A stretch of 61,048 nt of DNA from an uncultured Muribaculaceae bacterium (GCA_910587915.1 CAJUOB010000015.1:1-61048), one strand, 5' to 3'; positions 16,732 through 26,126 are shown, counted from the first letter of the stretch. Notes: generated by a model not told the origin, from the letters alone. Numbers and translations: made by a program.

Positions 16732-18177
16732 ATGCCGTCATTAAATTTTATTCCGTTGGTTGTTAATGCGGCTCAGCAGCCCATCGACATCACTCATTTT
16801 ATCGGTGACCGCTCCGGGTTGTCGGCCGATATCGCACATTTTATTATGAATATAGTCGACTGGATACTCGGTGTATTCGGTCTTGACAACAACACCACCA
16901 TAGTGACATTTCTGTATGCGGCTGTGGTTCTTGGCCTTTCGGTTGTGGTGGGTTGGTGTGTGCAGTGGCTGGTGCTCCATATCGTGCAGACGGTGGCCAA
17001 GCACTGGGACTCGGACTCTTACCGCGCCCTTACCGGTCAGAATTTCTTTCATAAAGTATGTCGCCTCATACCGCCGCTTGTGTTTTTGATTCTTATCCAG
17101 TTCACGCTGTCGAATCATAATGAACTGTCGGGCGTACTCACCAAGATTACATTGATCTACATAGTGTTTGTGGTGTGCGTGGCGCTGACAGCCCTTATCA
17201 ATGCCATATGGATGCATATCGATGCCCGGGCCAACAAGCGCAAATTGCCTCTCAATGGCCTCGCCCAGCTTGTGAAGGGTATTGTGTGGATTGTGGCTTT
17301 CATTGTTATTGTTGCCATAATTGTGGATAAATCGCCGGCGTCGCTGCTTGCCGGGCTGGGTGCCTTTGCCGCAGTGTTGATGTTGGTGTTCAAGGACAGT
17401 ATTCTCGGCGTCGTGGCCGGTGTGCAACTGTCGGAGAACGACAGCCTGCATGTGGGCGACTGGATTGCCGCAGGTAATGCCAACGGCACGGTCGAGGAAG
17501 TGTCGCTCACTGCCGTGAAGGTGCAGAATTGGGATAAAACCACAACGACTCTGCCGCCCTACAGCCTCATATCCACCGGCTTCACCAATTATCGCAGCAT
17601 GCAGCAGAGTAATACCCGGCGCATCTGCCGCAGTTTTATGATCGATGCCGACAGCGTGCTGCCCGCCACGCCCGAGATGCTCGAGCAGATTCGCAAGGTA
17701 CCTATGATGGATGAATACATCACCAAGAAGCTCGCGCAGAAGGCTGCCGGCAAGGTTGCGGACGTGAATAATCCCGAGGGCTTGGTAAACGGTACTATCG
17801 ATACCAATCTGGGTATGTTCAGGGCGTACATGAAGATGTGGCTCGATGCCAATCCAAATATATCGCACGACAGCGATTGCTTTGTGTCGACGCTCCCACA
17901 GACATCTACCGGTATTCCATTCCAGATCTACTGCTTCACGGCAACTTCAGGGTGGTTCCCCTACGAGGGCATACAGGACACGGTATTCGAGCACGTGGCT
18001 GCTATGCTTCATCTGTTCGGGCTCTACACATTCGAATATGCGTCGGGACGCGACACTGTTGTCGACGGATATCTCAGCCCGGGCAAGAATATCGACGAAG
18101 TATTCGGCATCCCGTATCCCTTCTTCAAATCCGGTTCACAGCCGCAATCACAGCCTCAGCCACAGCCGAAGGCTTAG
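16732..18177 (+). CDS. MscS family mechanosensitive ion channel (YbdG-like)
   Basis: The 481-residue protein has about five N-terminal membrane segments (first near 47-70). The pore helix region LLAGLGAFAAVLMLVFKDSILGVVAG lies near 205-230. The MscS beta domain follows (DSLHVGDWIAAGNANGTVEEVSLTAVKVQNWD), then a C-terminal cytosolic domain. The extended N-terminus and the NYRSMQQS-RRICRSF segment place it with the YbdG-like branch. It releases solutes on osmotic downshift. The C-terminus ends in a low-complexity SQPQSQPQPQPKA tail. A terminator follows at 18198. Confidence 0.93.
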   Translation: MPSLNFIPLVVNAAQQPIDITHFIGDRSGLSADIAHFIMNIVDWILGVFGLDNNTTIVTFLYAAVVLGLSVVVGWCVQWLVLHIVQTVAKHWDSDSYRALTGQNFFHKVCRLIPPLVFLILIQFTLSNHNELSGVLTKITLIYIVFVVCVALTALINAIWMHIDARANKRKLPLNGLAQLVKGIVWIVAFIVIVAIIVDKSPASLLAGLGAFAAVLMLVFKDSILGVVAGVQLSENDSLHVGDWIAAGNANGTVEEVSLTAVKVQNWDKTTTTLPPYSLISTGFTNYRSMQQSNTRRICRSFMIDADSVLPATPEMLEQIRKVPMMDEYITKKLAQKAAGKVADVNNPEGLVNGTIDTNLGMFRAYMKMWLDANPNISHDSDCFVSTLPQTSTGIPFQIYCFTATSGWFPYEGIQDTVFEHVAAMLHLFGLYTFEYASGRDTVVDGYLSPGKNIDEVFGIPYPFFKSGSQPQSQPQPQPKA

Positions 18178-18197
18178 TGAAAAGTTCCTTAATAAGC

Positions 18198-18228
18198 AAA
18201 GCACCGTCCTCGCTGGCGGTGCTTTTTT
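18198..18228 (+). terminator. Terminator of the MscS channel gene
   Basis: aaagcaccg (18198-18206) and cggtgcttt (18217-18225) form a stem that runs into a T tract. Confidence 0.85.
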
Positions 18229-18348
18229 CGTGCGATGATCGTAGAGTAAAGGCAAGGATGATGCATACGCTTGGGTTGCGCCGTAGCATCGGATAGTCGC
18301 GCCCGTATGAATATACTTTGGGAGTAAGATTATAATCGATACATTGTC

Positions 18349-18390
18349 AAACAGTAACGGCGCATCGTGGTGGATGCGCCGTTACTGTTT
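18349..18390 (-). terminator. Perfect 18-bp inverted repeat after the endonuclease gene
   Basis: aaacagtaacggcgcatc (18349-18366) pairs perfectly with 18373-18390 around a 6-base loop. It lies just beyond the stop of the endonuclease gene, so it is probably its terminator, although the T run is weak. 18229-18348 holds no gene. Confidence 0.6.
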
Positions 18391-18406
18391 GTTGTTGTAT
18401 AGTGGT

Positions 18407-20089
18407 TTATCGTACGGCCACTTTCACGGGTGTGGTGTGCTGGTCGGTGACTATGAAGAATACTCCGTAAGGCATATCGATGTCGGTATTGTTGTCGACA
18501 GTGTCGATGACGCGCACGAGGCGTCCGGCGGTATCGAATATGCGGAGATTGGTCTGTATGTCGCTACATACTATGCGAATGAATCCGGAGAATGTCTGCA
18601 CGATGAGAGGTTCTTCGGTCTTGACGCCGGTTATGCCGCTGTGGTCCACAAATACCACGTTCGACATGGGAGAACGGTGTCCCAGACGTACGCTCTGCAC
18701 CGAGTACGACTCCTTGTCGGATTCGTCGAAATTAAGGATTTCGAGAGATGTATCTTCTGCCAGCAGCTCCTCTGCGGTCTGATTGCCGTTGACATATCGT
18801 GTACGTGTCACTACGAAATAGTCGATAGTCTCGTTTTCTGGAGCGGTCCAGTTGGCTGTATAGCGGTCGGATTCGATGTCGGATGGATCGGTGGCAGTGC
18901 ATGCAGTGAGAGTCGGCACGGGCAAGCATTCACCGCGAAGTATGACCGGACGCGAGCCTCCCGCATAGCTAAGGGCAAGCGATGTCTCATGCGTTCCTAC
19001 GGCTGTGGGTTTGTAGTTCACGCGCAGCCAAGTGCCGTCGTCGGAGCATACAGCCGATGCATCGATCGCTTCGAGTGGTGCGGAGAACATTGCAGCGTCT
19101 TCTTTGGTCTGGCCGAGCTTGCGGTCGGCGTATAGCGTCACATCTACTTTGCCATTAAGGTTGAGGCCGTGGATGAAGAGAAGAGTGGTCGCTGTGCTGC
19201 CGAGTGCCACTTGGCCGAACTGTAGCTCCATGTCGCGAGAGGGAGCCAATAGTTCGGGATCGCCCTGTGGCGGTATCACTACTTCGCCGGGGCTGAATGT
19301 TTCGCCTACTTTGCTACCCCAGAGATATTCGGCAAGTTCTGGCATGTCGATGAATGGATTTCGGTTGTTCTGGAATCCATAGACAGCGTCGTTTCGGTCG
19401 CGTTCTTTCTGGCTCACGGGGTCATCGCGATGCCACTTCATGAGAAGATTCACCGACCATCCGTTGAGAGTAGGGTATAGATTCTGGTTCACCATGTAGG
19501 TGTATTTCCATGTAAGGTCCTGATAGCAGGTCGCCATATAGAAATATGTGCGAGCGAAGTCGCCCTTGTATTGGTCGTCGGGCTCGAATACAAGTGCGGC
19601 GCCACCGCCTTGTCCGGCCACAGGGTAGCCTACGGCGCATATGCCGTTATCGAATCTTACGTTGGAATTGCGGTTCACTTCGCCAAGCGGATAGTTGCTT
19701 TTTGCGGTGTTGGCCTTCATCTCGGAAGGATAGAGGTGATTTAGATCCACATATGCCCCTACAGTGGTGGAGCCACCCCACCAGCTCTTGGGGAATGAGT
19801 GCTCGCGGTTAAGACCACTGAAGGATGGCGCGTACAGAGGAATGTCGGAGTACATATCCCACCATCGTCTCGAGTCGGGATATACGTCGGTGGTCTGGAA
19901 ATATCGTGGCAGGTCGGTATACGAACTGATGCGGGTGAACTTGCTCACGATGTTGTAGATAGCGGTTTTTAGCTCGCCTTCTTTCTTACCATTTAGAGAA
20001 GTGTAATAACCGGCAGGGGCGTCGGCCCACGCCGAAAACGCGGCCGCGAATGCTAAGCCGAGCGAGAGGAAACGGGGTAGAACTTTCAT
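18407..20089 (-). CDS. Secreted endonuclease I family protein with C-terminal sorting tail
   Basis: The protein has 560 residues from ATG 20089; the 15-codon upstream extension is rejected because the signal peptide begins here (ends at SAWA, residue 22). The endonuclease I (EndA/NucM) domain spans about 30-290: NREHSFPKSWWGG at 94-106 carries the catalytic histidine, and NHLYPSEMKANTAKSNYPLG and NRNPFIDMPELAEYLWG follow. A beta-sandwich segment and a fibronectin type III-like segment (YTANWTAPE) come next. The C-terminal residues (RIFDTAGRLVR ... GVFFIVTDQ) look like a type IX sorting domain. It likely degrades extracellular DNA. A paralogue lies at 26905-29289. Confidence 0.9.
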   Translation of the reverse strand: MKVLPRFLSLGLAFAAAFSAWADAPAGYYTSLNGKKEGELKTAIYNIVSKFTRISSYTDLPRYFQTTDVYPDSRRWWDMYSDIPLYAPSFSGLNREHSFPKSWWGGSTTVGAYVDLNHLYPSEMKANTAKSNYPLGEVNRNSNVRFDNGICAVGYPVAGQGGGAALVFEPDDQYKGDFARTYFYMATCYQDLTWKYTYMVNQNLYPTLNGWSVNLLMKWHRDDPVSQKERDRNDAVYGFQNNRNPFIDMPELAEYLWGSKVGETFSPGEVVIPPQGDPELLAPSRDMELQFGQVALGSTATTLLFIHGLNLNGKVDVTLYADRKLGQTKEDAAMFSAPLEAIDASAVCSDDGTWLRVNYKPTAVGTHETSLALSYAGGSRPVILRGECLPVPTLTACTATDPSDIESDRYTANWTAPENETIDYFVVTRTRYVNGNQTAEELLAEDTSLEILNFDESDKESYSVQSVRLGHRSPMSNVVFVDHSGITGVKTEEPLIVQTFSGFIRIVCSDIQTNLRIFDTAGRLVRVIDTVDNNTDIDMPYGVFFIVTDQHTTPVKVAVR

Positions 20090-20116
20090 CAATATGTCAG
20101 GATTAGTAGGTTTAGC

Positions 20117-20150
20117 GCGCGGGTGCGCTTGCATGCAGGCACACCCGCGC
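20117..20150 (-). terminator. GC-rich hairpin downstream of alanine dehydrogenase gene
   Basis: gcgcgggtg (20117-20125) pairs with cacccgcgc (20142-20150). It sits between ald and the endonuclease gene on the same strand. The T run on the minus side is poor, so termination is only suggested. Confidence 0.45.
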
Positions 20151-20171
20151 GTATCTAACGCCCGAGTAGGG

Positions 20172-21278
20172 CTAAATGTTCAGTGGAGTGTAGGGCATGT
20201 CCCAGGCATCGGCCACGGCTTTGAACACAATCTTGCCGTCGACGATATTCACGCCTGGAATCAGGCCGGGCTCGGCCTTGCAGGCGTCTTTCCATCCGTT
20301 GTCGGCCAGCAGAAGCGCGTAGGGTAGAGTGGCATTGGTAAGGGCCATTGTCGAGGTGTAGGGCACGGCACCGGGTATGTTTGCCACGGCATAGTGCACG
20401 ACTCCGTCGACGGTGTACACGGGGTCGGAGTGAGTGGTGGCGTGCGAGGTTTCGAAGCAGCCGCCTTGGTCGATGGCGACATCGACCAGCACAGATCCCG
20501 GACGCATGAGTTTGAGCATGTCGGCAGTCACCAGATGCGGGGCTTTGGCACCGGGGATGAGTACGGAGCCGATCACGAGGTCGGTAGTTGGCAGCTCGGT
20601 CTCAATGTTATGGCGCGAGGAGTAGAGAGTCTTCACATTGCGGGGCATCACTTCGGCCACATGGCGGAGTGTGGGCAGCGATATATCGGTGATGGTGACA
20701 TCGGCACCGAGGCCGGCGGCCATGAGGGCGGCGTTGCGACCGACAACACCGGCTCCGAGCACAAGCACCTTGGCCGGCTTCACGCCGGGAACGCCACCGA
20801 GAAGTATGCCTCGGCCACCTTGTGGTTTCTCAAGGAAACGGGCACCTTCCTGCACCGACATACGGCCGGCAACTTCACTCATGGGCACGAGAAGCGGCAG
20901 TCCGCCCTGGCGACCCACTACAGTCTCGTAGGCTATGCAGGTGGCTCCCGACTCTACCATCGCTTCGGTAAGAGCTCGGTCGCTGGCAAAGTGGAAGTAG
21001 GTGAACAGGAGCTGCCCTTTTTTCACGAGCTTATATTCGGGCTCGATGGGCTCCTTAACCTTTATGATCATTTCAGCGGAAGCATAGACATCGCCTATGG
21101 TCGGCAGGATGGTGGCGCCGGCGGCGGTATACTCGCTGTCGGCAAAGCCGCTGCCTTCGCCGGCAGTGTGCTGTACATACACGGTGTGGCCGTGGGCCAC
21201 GAGCTCGCGGACGCCCGCCGGGGTCATGCCCACGCGGTTTTCGTTGTTTTTGATTTCCTTGGGAATTCCGATAATCAT
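20172..21278 (-). CDS. ald: Alanine dehydrogenase
   Basis: The 368-residue protein starts at ATG 21278 (MIIGIPKEIKNNENRVGMTP), the standard N-terminus of Ald; the 12-codon longer reading is rejected. The NAD-binding Rossmann motif is VLGAGVVGRNAALMAAGLGA near 172-191. Substrate-contact blocks include KVKEPIEPEY near 73 and the conserved DQGG near 269. The enzyme interconverts alanine with pyruvate and ammonium using NAD. The full length matches the family. A -7 box at 21319-21312 would give a leader of about 28 bases. Confidence 0.95.
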   Translation of the reverse strand: MIIGIPKEIKNNENRVGMTPAGVRELVAHGHTVYVQHTAGEGSGFADSEYTAAGATILPTIGDVYASAEMIIKVKEPIEPEYKLVKKGQLLFTYFHFASDRALTEAMVESGATCIAYETVVGRQGGLPLLVPMSEVAGRMSVQEGARFLEKPQGGRGILLGGVPGVKPAKVLVLGAGVVGRNAALMAAGLGADVTITDISLPTLRHVAEVMPRNVKTLYSSRHNIETELPTTDLVIGSVLIPGAKAPHLVTADMLKLMRPGSVLVDVAIDQGGCFETSHATTHSDPVYTVDGVVHYAVANIPGAVPYTSTMALTNATLPYALLLADNGWKDACKAEPGLIPGVNIVDGKIVFKAVADAWDMPYTPLNI

Positions 21279-21311
21279 GGTGTCAGATAGTGTTTTATGA
21301 ATTATTCGCCC

Positions 21312-21329
21312 CAAAGATATGTATTTTTG
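21312..21329. promoter_or_regulatory. Back-to-back divergent -7 boxes (ald and the 114-aa gene)
   Basis: On the minus strand TATCTTTG (21319-21312) faces ald; on the plus strand TATTTTTG (21322-21329) faces the gene starting at 21418. Only two bases separate the boxes, so RNA polymerase can probably occupy only one at a time. The -33 elements are not clear. Confidence 0.55.
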
Positions 21330-21417
21330 CGCGATTTTGGTGCTATACTTCCGATTTTTTTATCACATTTTTGACCGATGTGTTGCCGCGATTGTTATCT
21401 CTATAAAATGTGATTTT

Positions 21418-21762
21418 ATGAAACGAGAAGAATTTATCCAAACCGTAAAATGTGCCGTAGGCATATACATAAATAATACCGAGAGCTACGATTCAGATCC
21501 TCAGGTGAGAATAAATCCGGCTAATCTTGCCGTAGATCTTGTGAATGGCAGCGATTTGCTCAAAGCAATCGAGTACTCCGACGAAGCCGTGGAGAGTGCA
21601 GCCGGTGCCGAAGGCGACGCCAGTGAGAGCGCCACTGATTATCAGGCTTCACAGGATCCCGATTTCTATGCTGTGCGCCGTCTTGTGCGCCGTGCCCCCG
21701 ATGGTACGTGCAGTGTCGACATGGTAGCTGTCGATGCCTTGGCTGATACCTACTTCAAGTAG
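21418..21762 (+). CDS. Conserved hypothetical protein, 114 aa
   Basis: A small acidic cytosolic protein with no signal peptide (MKREEFIQTVKCAVGIYINN). It contains the phrase VRINPANLAVDLVNG. A low-complexity Ala/Glu/Ser/Asp segment lies in the middle (about 55-75), then a short basic stretch and YFK at the end. I do not recognise a family with known function. The start at 21418 is preferred over an in-frame reading from 21319, which would begin before the promoter. It is convergent with, and overlaps by 13 bases, the phosphopantetheinyl transferase gene. Confidence 0.7.
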   Translation: MKREEFIQTVKCAVGIYINNTESYDSDPQVRINPANLAVDLVNGSDLLKAIEYSDEAVESAAGAEGDASESATDYQASQDPDFYAVRRLVRRAPDGTCSVDMVAVDALADTYFK

Positions 21763-22292
21763 ACCACCGACAGGTGTTCATCGCCGATCAGCCCTGAGAA
21801 AACTATCGACATTTTTTTGCCGCGCACTGATATTTCGGCTTCCTGTAGCGGTGCGGACGGTAGCTCTATGTCGCGGCGGAAGTCGAGGCCCGGAATGCCT
21901 GCGCATTTGTATGCCGCCTCTTTCAATGTCCACGCAGTGGTGAGTCGCGATAGAGAGCTTCCATAGTTCGCCATCTCATTGTCCGATAGTACCCGAGGCG
22001 CGACTTTTGCCAATTGAGTCCGTTCCCCTTCGATATCGAGCCCTACAGGAGTGCCGTCGCGGCTCACGGCCAGAGCTGCTGTCTGGCGCGAATGGCTTAT
22101 GGAGATGGCGGCATGGCTGCCGGCTATGAAAGGGGCTCCGCTATCAGTGTGTGAAAGCTTGGTGTCGCAGCCGAATATTTCCTGAAGCATGGATGCGACA
22201 GTCTGTCGTTCGCGTAGGCTGCGTGCTTCATTGCCGCCAACGATGGAGGCGATGTATACGTCGATATTTTCCGATGAGAAGAAAGGAGTCAT
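21750..22292 (-). CDS. 4'-phosphopantetheinyl transferase superfamily protein
   Basis: This 180-residue protein carries the Sfp/AcpS motifs: SISHS near 64-68, VGLDIE at 83-88 (Asp86 and Glu88 as magnesium ligands) and WTLKEAAYK at 121-129. It would transfer the phosphopantetheine arm of CoA to a carrier protein. No polyketide or peptide synthetase is near, so the target is likely the fatty-acid carrier protein or a distant cluster. It overlaps gldD by four bases and is the last gene of the gldE-gldD-pptase operon. Confidence 0.88.
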   Translation of the reverse strand: MTPFFSSENIDVYIASIVGGNEARSLRERQTVASMLQEIFGCDTKLSHTDSGAPFIAGSHAAISISHSRQTAALAVSRDGTPVGLDIEGERTQLAKVAPRVLSDNEMANYGSSLSRLTTAWTLKEAAYKCAGIPGLDFRRDIELPSAPLQEAEISVRGKKMSIVFSGLIGDEHLSVVYLK

Positions 22293-22855
22293 GGTGTGCG
22301 TATGCTGCGGAGTATGCGTTCGGCATCGGCTGTGAGGCCTTCCACTACAGGGGCGATGGAGTCGGCCGGTTCGGCCACGCCTGTTAGCACTGCCGAACCG
22401 CTGAGCATATAGCCATCGGTGTTGTATGCCATGAAATGTACCGGACTCGATCCGCCGTCTAGGCTCGATAGCATTATCGCCGTGAACGCGGTAGGAGTGA
22501 TGAATTCGGTCGATACAGCCTGACGGTCGCCTAAATTGAGGCTCATGCGCACCGTGCGGTTCTCGATAGCCTCGGCAAGTGCTTCGGCCGAGTCGAAATG
22601 ACGGGCCGTGATATGGAATGATGCGCCGTAGCGTGGATATGTGATGTCGAGCCAGCCATCGCGTGGCGACGACACCTCAGCCTGTGCATTTACGGCAAAC
22701 TCCATGCCGCCGAGCCTGAGCATACGTGTGGAATCTCCATAGGATTCTATCCGTGGGTAGGCTGTCCGTTTTGGCACTGGTGTTTCCGACTGCCGGTTGC
22801 AGCCGGTTGCCAGCAGGGCGGCTGTGAGGGCTATCAGTGGTATTAGTGGCCTCAT
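22289..22855 (-). CDS. gldD: GldD-like lipoprotein
   Basis: This 188-residue protein has a lipoprotein signal ending LLATGC (Cys19). The mature protein begins PVPKRTAYPRIESYG and contains GWLDITYPRYGASFHITA, the core of the GldD gliding lipoprotein family. Its position between gldE and a phosphopantetheinyl transferase gene matches the usual order in Bacteroidetes. GldD is needed for gliding and for type IX secretion in Flavobacterium. In gut Bacteroidales the role is less clear, but it probably supports envelope protein transport. It overlaps both neighbours by four bases. Confidence 0.8.
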   Translation of the reverse strand: MRPLIPLIALTAALLATGCNRQSETPVPKRTAYPRIESYGDSTRMLRLGGMEFAVNAQAEVSSPRDGWLDITYPRYGASFHITARHFDSAEALAEAIENRTVRMSLNLGDRQAVSTEFITPTAFTAIMLSSLDGGSSPVHFMAYNTDGYMLSGSAVLTGVAEPADSIAPVVEGLTADAERILRSIRTP

Positions 22856-24210
22856 GCCTGCTCGATGTCGGTGGGCATGACTCGTACGCGGACTTCGGCT
22901 ATGCGGTGCTCGGTAATTTCGAGAATCAGGAAGCGGCAGCGGCCATACACCAGCGGTTCCTTGTCTTTTGGGAAATCGCCTTTGATGTTCAGCAGCATTC
23001 CAGCGAGGGTCTCGGAGTCCTCGGTTACTTCTGCATAGTCGTCTTCTTCCAGACCGGTGATTCGGAAAAAGTCGGACAGCGGTGTGCGGCCTTCGAATAC
23101 GAAGGTGTTGTCGCGTAGCCGTTTGTATGTGTGTTCGGGTTCGTCGTATTCATCGTCGATGTCGCCCACAATCTCTTCGAGAACATCCTCGAGGGTCACT
23201 ACACCTTGTGTGCCGCCGAACTCATCCACCACTATGGCCATGTGCAGCTTGAGCTTGCGGAAGTCTTCGAGAAGGTCGTCGATCATTCTCGACTCCGGCA
23301 CGAAATATGCCTTGCGGAGCAGGTTCTGCCATCGGAAATCGGCAGGAGCTTCCTTGCCGATATACGGCAGCAGGTCGCGTGAATATAATATGCCTTTGAT
23401 TTCATCCTGCGAGCCTTCGTAGGCCGGCAGACGCGAGTAGCCGCTGTCGAGGACCACTTTCATCACTTCCTCGAAGGTAAGGCTCATGTCGAGGTCGGTG
23501 ATGTCGACGCGGGGCGTCATGATTTCCGATGCGGTTGTGTCGCCGAATTTGAGTATTCCTTCGAGCATTTCCTTGTCGTCGCCGCTGGCGCCTTCGGTAA
23601 TCTCGAGTGCACGCGATAGCTCGTCGGTGCTTATGTCGTGGGCCTGTTTGGTGACCACACGGTGCACTATGGTGCCCGACTTCATGAGCAGACGCGCCGG
23701 CGCTCCGAGGGTGCGGTAGGCGAACATAAGCCCTGGAACTGCAAACTTAGCCCATGTCACAGGGTAATTGTTGGCGTAGAGCTTAGGAAGAATTTCTCCG
23801 AAAAGGAGAATAAGGAAAGTAAGGATTACGGTCTGCAGCACGAAACTGAGCACGGCGCTCATGCCCGCAAAAACGGGGCCAAGGGCAAAATTACACAGCA
23901 CCACGATGGTGACATTCACCAGATTGTTGGCAATCAGAATAGTGGCGAGCAGTCTCTGCGGATTCGACAGCAACTTGCGGATGGCTGCACCCTTGGGTGT
24001 CTCGTCGAGTTCCTCGCACTGGGCGTCGGTAAGGGAAAAGAATGAAATTTCGCTGCCGCTGATGAAGCCCGAGAAAAACAGGCATATCACGGCGACCGTA
24101 AGCGCGACAATGCTTCCGACTCCAAATGCAGGAACCGTAGCAGCGATGTCGAGTAGCATGTTGAAACTTGATATAAGCGGCTCTGTGGCCGGCAAAGGAT
24201 CTATGTCCAA
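22852..24210 (-). CDS. gldE: GldE, CorC/CNNM-type membrane protein with CBS domains
   Basis: From the TTG at 24210 the protein has 452 residues (MDIDPLPATEPL), typical of GldE. It has four membrane segments between about 20 and 150 (DUF21/CNNM domain), a CBS pair at about 200-330 (SRLPAYEGSQDEIKGILYSRDLLP and VVDEFGGTQGVVTLEDVLEEIVG), and a CorC/HlyC C-terminal domain. It likely moves divalent cations and partners GldD in secretion. The start is uncertain: ATG 24159 would remove 17 residues, whereas the longest reading (TTG 24258) begins almost at the promoter. Genes downstream overlap by four bases. Confidence 0.88.
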   Translation of the reverse strand: MDIDPLPATEPLISSFNMLLDIAATVPAFGVGSIVALTVAVICLFFSGFISGSEISFFSLTDAQCEELDETPKGAAIRKLLSNPQRLLATILIANNLVNVTIVVLCNFALGPVFAGMSAVLSFVLQTVILTFLILLFGEILPKLYANNYPVTWAKFAVPGLMFAYRTLGAPARLLMKSGTIVHRVVTKQAHDISTDELSRALEITEGASGDDKEMLEGILKFGDTTASEIMTPRVDITDLDMSLTFEEVMKVVLDSGYSRLPAYEGSQDEIKGILYSRDLLPYIGKEAPADFRWQNLLRKAYFVPESRMIDDLLEDFRKLKLHMAIVVDEFGGTQGVVTLEDVLEEIVGDIDDEYDEPEHTYKRLRDNTFVFEGRTPLSDFFRITGLEEDDYAEVTEDSETLAGMLLNIKGDFPKDKEPLVYGRCRFLILEITEHRIAEVRVRVMPTDIEQA

Positions 24211-24260
24211 AATAAGAATAGTTTGGTTAACAATAGTATGCGCCGAAACGCACTGCAAAC

Positions 24261-24268
24261 TTAGCTAA
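24261..24268 (-). promoter_or_regulatory. -7 box of the gldE operon
   Basis: On the minus strand TAAGTTTG (24268-24261) matches TAnnTTTG. A transcript would start near 24254, leaving about 44 bases before the TTG at 24210. Confidence 0.55.
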
Positions 24269-24387
24269 AATCTCGCTCATATGCAAATTTTAGCGTACGG
24301 TGCGACATCGACGGGGCTGCAAGAGTAATTTATGAGTCTATGGACGGTGAACATGCTTGCAGTGCGGATGTTTTAATGAAAAGTTTT

Positions 24388-24395
24388 TACCTTTG
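24388..24395 (+). promoter_or_regulatory. -7 box seven bases before the transporter ATG
   Basis: TACCTTTG (24388-24395) precedes ATG 24403 by seven bases, which predicts a leaderless or nearly leaderless transcript. It also rules out the longer reading from 24340. No good -33 is seen. Confidence 0.6.
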
Positions 24396-24402
24396 TATAT
24401 AT

Positions 24403-26109
24403 ATGATCGACTGGTTTGTGGATATATTGAGGCAATATCCGCCATTGGCGCTGTTTCTCACAATCGGGCTCGGGTTTCTTATCGGACGCATACGAATAGG
24501 AAACTTCCAGCTCGGCAGTGTCACGTCGGTACTGCTAATAGGAGTTCTCATAGGGCAGCTGCGCATACCGATGTCGGGCCCGATAAAGATGTTTTTCTTC
24601 ATGATGTTCCTATTCTCGATAGGATATTCTGTCGGACCGGATTTTTTCAAATCCTTGAAAGGATCGGGAGCGCGACAGGCTCTATTCGCTGTGCTGATGA
24701 GTGCCACTTGTTTTGGTGCCACCATCGGAATATCATTTCTTTTTGGTTATTCCAAAGGCGAGACTGTGGGTCTTTTCTCCGGCTCGGAGACATGTTCGGC
24801 TTTGCTGGGTGTCGGGACCGAGGCAATCCAGAAGCTCGGTCTGCCGGACGATGTGATGAAGCGTGAGCTCGATATTATCCCGGTGTGCTATGCCGTGACA
24901 TATATATTCGGTACTCTCGGTACTGTGATTATACTTGGAAATTTTGGTCCGAAACTTCTTGGAGGGCTCGATAAAGTGAAAGCCGCTACCGAGGAACTGG
25001 CTCATAAACTCAATAAGTCATCGGCCGATGAGGATCCTGCCATTCTTAACGACAAACGAAATAATGTGTCGTACCGATGCTATGTGGTGGCGAATGATTT
25101 CTTTAAAACACCGAAGACGGTGAGTCAGACCGAGAAATATCTGCGTAGCTACGGCCTTGAGGTGTACGTGGATTGTCATAGCCATGAGGGGGAGATCTCG
25201 ATTCCACGTTACGATGATGTTCTTCATGCGGGCGACCGGGTAGTGATATGCGGCCGCATCGAGTATATGGTGGATGTCGAAAATTACATAGGCACGGAAA
25301 TCGATGATAAGACTTTGCTCAACTATCCGGTGGCACGTGTCGAGGTTCTGGTTGCCAACAAGCATTTTATCGGACGCCCCCTTACTGAACTCCGGTCCGA
25401 GAAGTATATGCGAGGTGTGGTGGTGCGCGATGCACGCCGCAAGGGCAAACTTATGGATGTAGATAGTGACACTACTTTCCGCAAGGGCGATGTTCTCACC
25501 GTCGTGGGCCGCGATGTGAGTGTGTCGGTGGCCTCTCCGCATATCGGTCATGTCGACCGTCCGTCGGTGTCGAGCGACCTCGTTTTTGTCGGGCTGTCGA
25601 TATTTATCGGAGGACTTTTTGGAGCGCTCACGTTCTGGGTTGACAGCGTGCCGTTGAGTTTCGGCACCAGTGGCGGTGCTTTGCTTGCCGGGCTTATATT
25701 CGGCTGGTTACGCTCCAAGAGGCCGACATTCGGAAATATTCCCAAAAGTGCGCTGTGGGTTATGAATAATCTTGGACTTAACGTATTCATCGCCGTAATA
25801 GGTATCGAATCGGCTCCGTCGTTTGTGTCGGGTATAAAGGCTGTGGGGCCTATGCTGTTCGTTGCCGGTGCAATCGCCACCATGATTCCGGTGTTTACCG
25901 GTCTTTGGCTGGGACACAAGGTGTTTAAGTTCAATCCGGCAATTACACTCGGATGTTGTGCCGGTACGCGCACGTGCACTGCGGCGCTCGGTGCCGTTCA
26001 GACCACTTTGGGAAGTTCGCTCCCCGCCATTGGCTACACCGTGACATATGCCGTGAGCAATATTCTCCTTGTCATATGGGGCTTGCTGGCGGTTCTACTT
26101 GTTCCATGA
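24403..26109 (+). CDS. AspT/YidE-YbjL family putative transporter with RCK_C domains
   Basis: From ATG 24403 the protein has 568 residues. Two membrane halves (about 5-200 and 390-568, each with five or so segments) flank two soluble TrkA-C/RCK_C domains (about 225-380; HAGDRVVICGRIEYM and RKGDVLTVVGRD). Each membrane half carries a re-entrant style motif: GLFSGSETCSALLGVG in the first and GCCAGTRTCTAALGAVQTTLG in the second. This is the duplicated layout of the aspartate-alanine exchanger family. The substrate is unknown and may be a dicarboxylate or amino acid. A small secreted protein gene follows after 17 bases. Confidence 0.88.
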   Translation: MIDWFVDILRQYPPLALFLTIGLGFLIGRIRIGNFQLGSVTSVLLIGVLIGQLRIPMSGPIKMFFFMMFLFSIGYSVGPDFFKSLKGSGARQALFAVLMSATCFGATIGISFLFGYSKGETVGLFSGSETCSALLGVGTEAIQKLGLPDDVMKRELDIIPVCYAVTYIFGTLGTVIILGNFGPKLLGGLDKVKAATEELAHKLNKSSADEDPAILNDKRNNVSYRCYVVANDFFKTPKTVSQTEKYLRSYGLEVYVDCHSHEGEISIPRYDDVLHAGDRVVICGRIEYMVDVENYIGTEIDDKTLLNYPVARVEVLVANKHFIGRPLTELRSEKYMRGVVVRDARRKGKLMDVDSDTTFRKGDVLTVVGRDVSVSVASPHIGHVDRPSVSSDLVFVGLSIFIGGLFGALTFWVDSVPLSFGTSGGALLAGLIFGWLRSKRPTFGNIPKSALWVMNNLGLNVFIAVIGIESAPSFVSGIKAVGPMLFVAGAIATMIPVFTGLWLGHKVFKFNPAITLGCCAGTRTCTAALGAVQTTLGSSLPAIGYTVTYAVSNILLVIWGLLAVLLVP

Positions 26110-26126
26110 TATCTATCTGTGATGCT

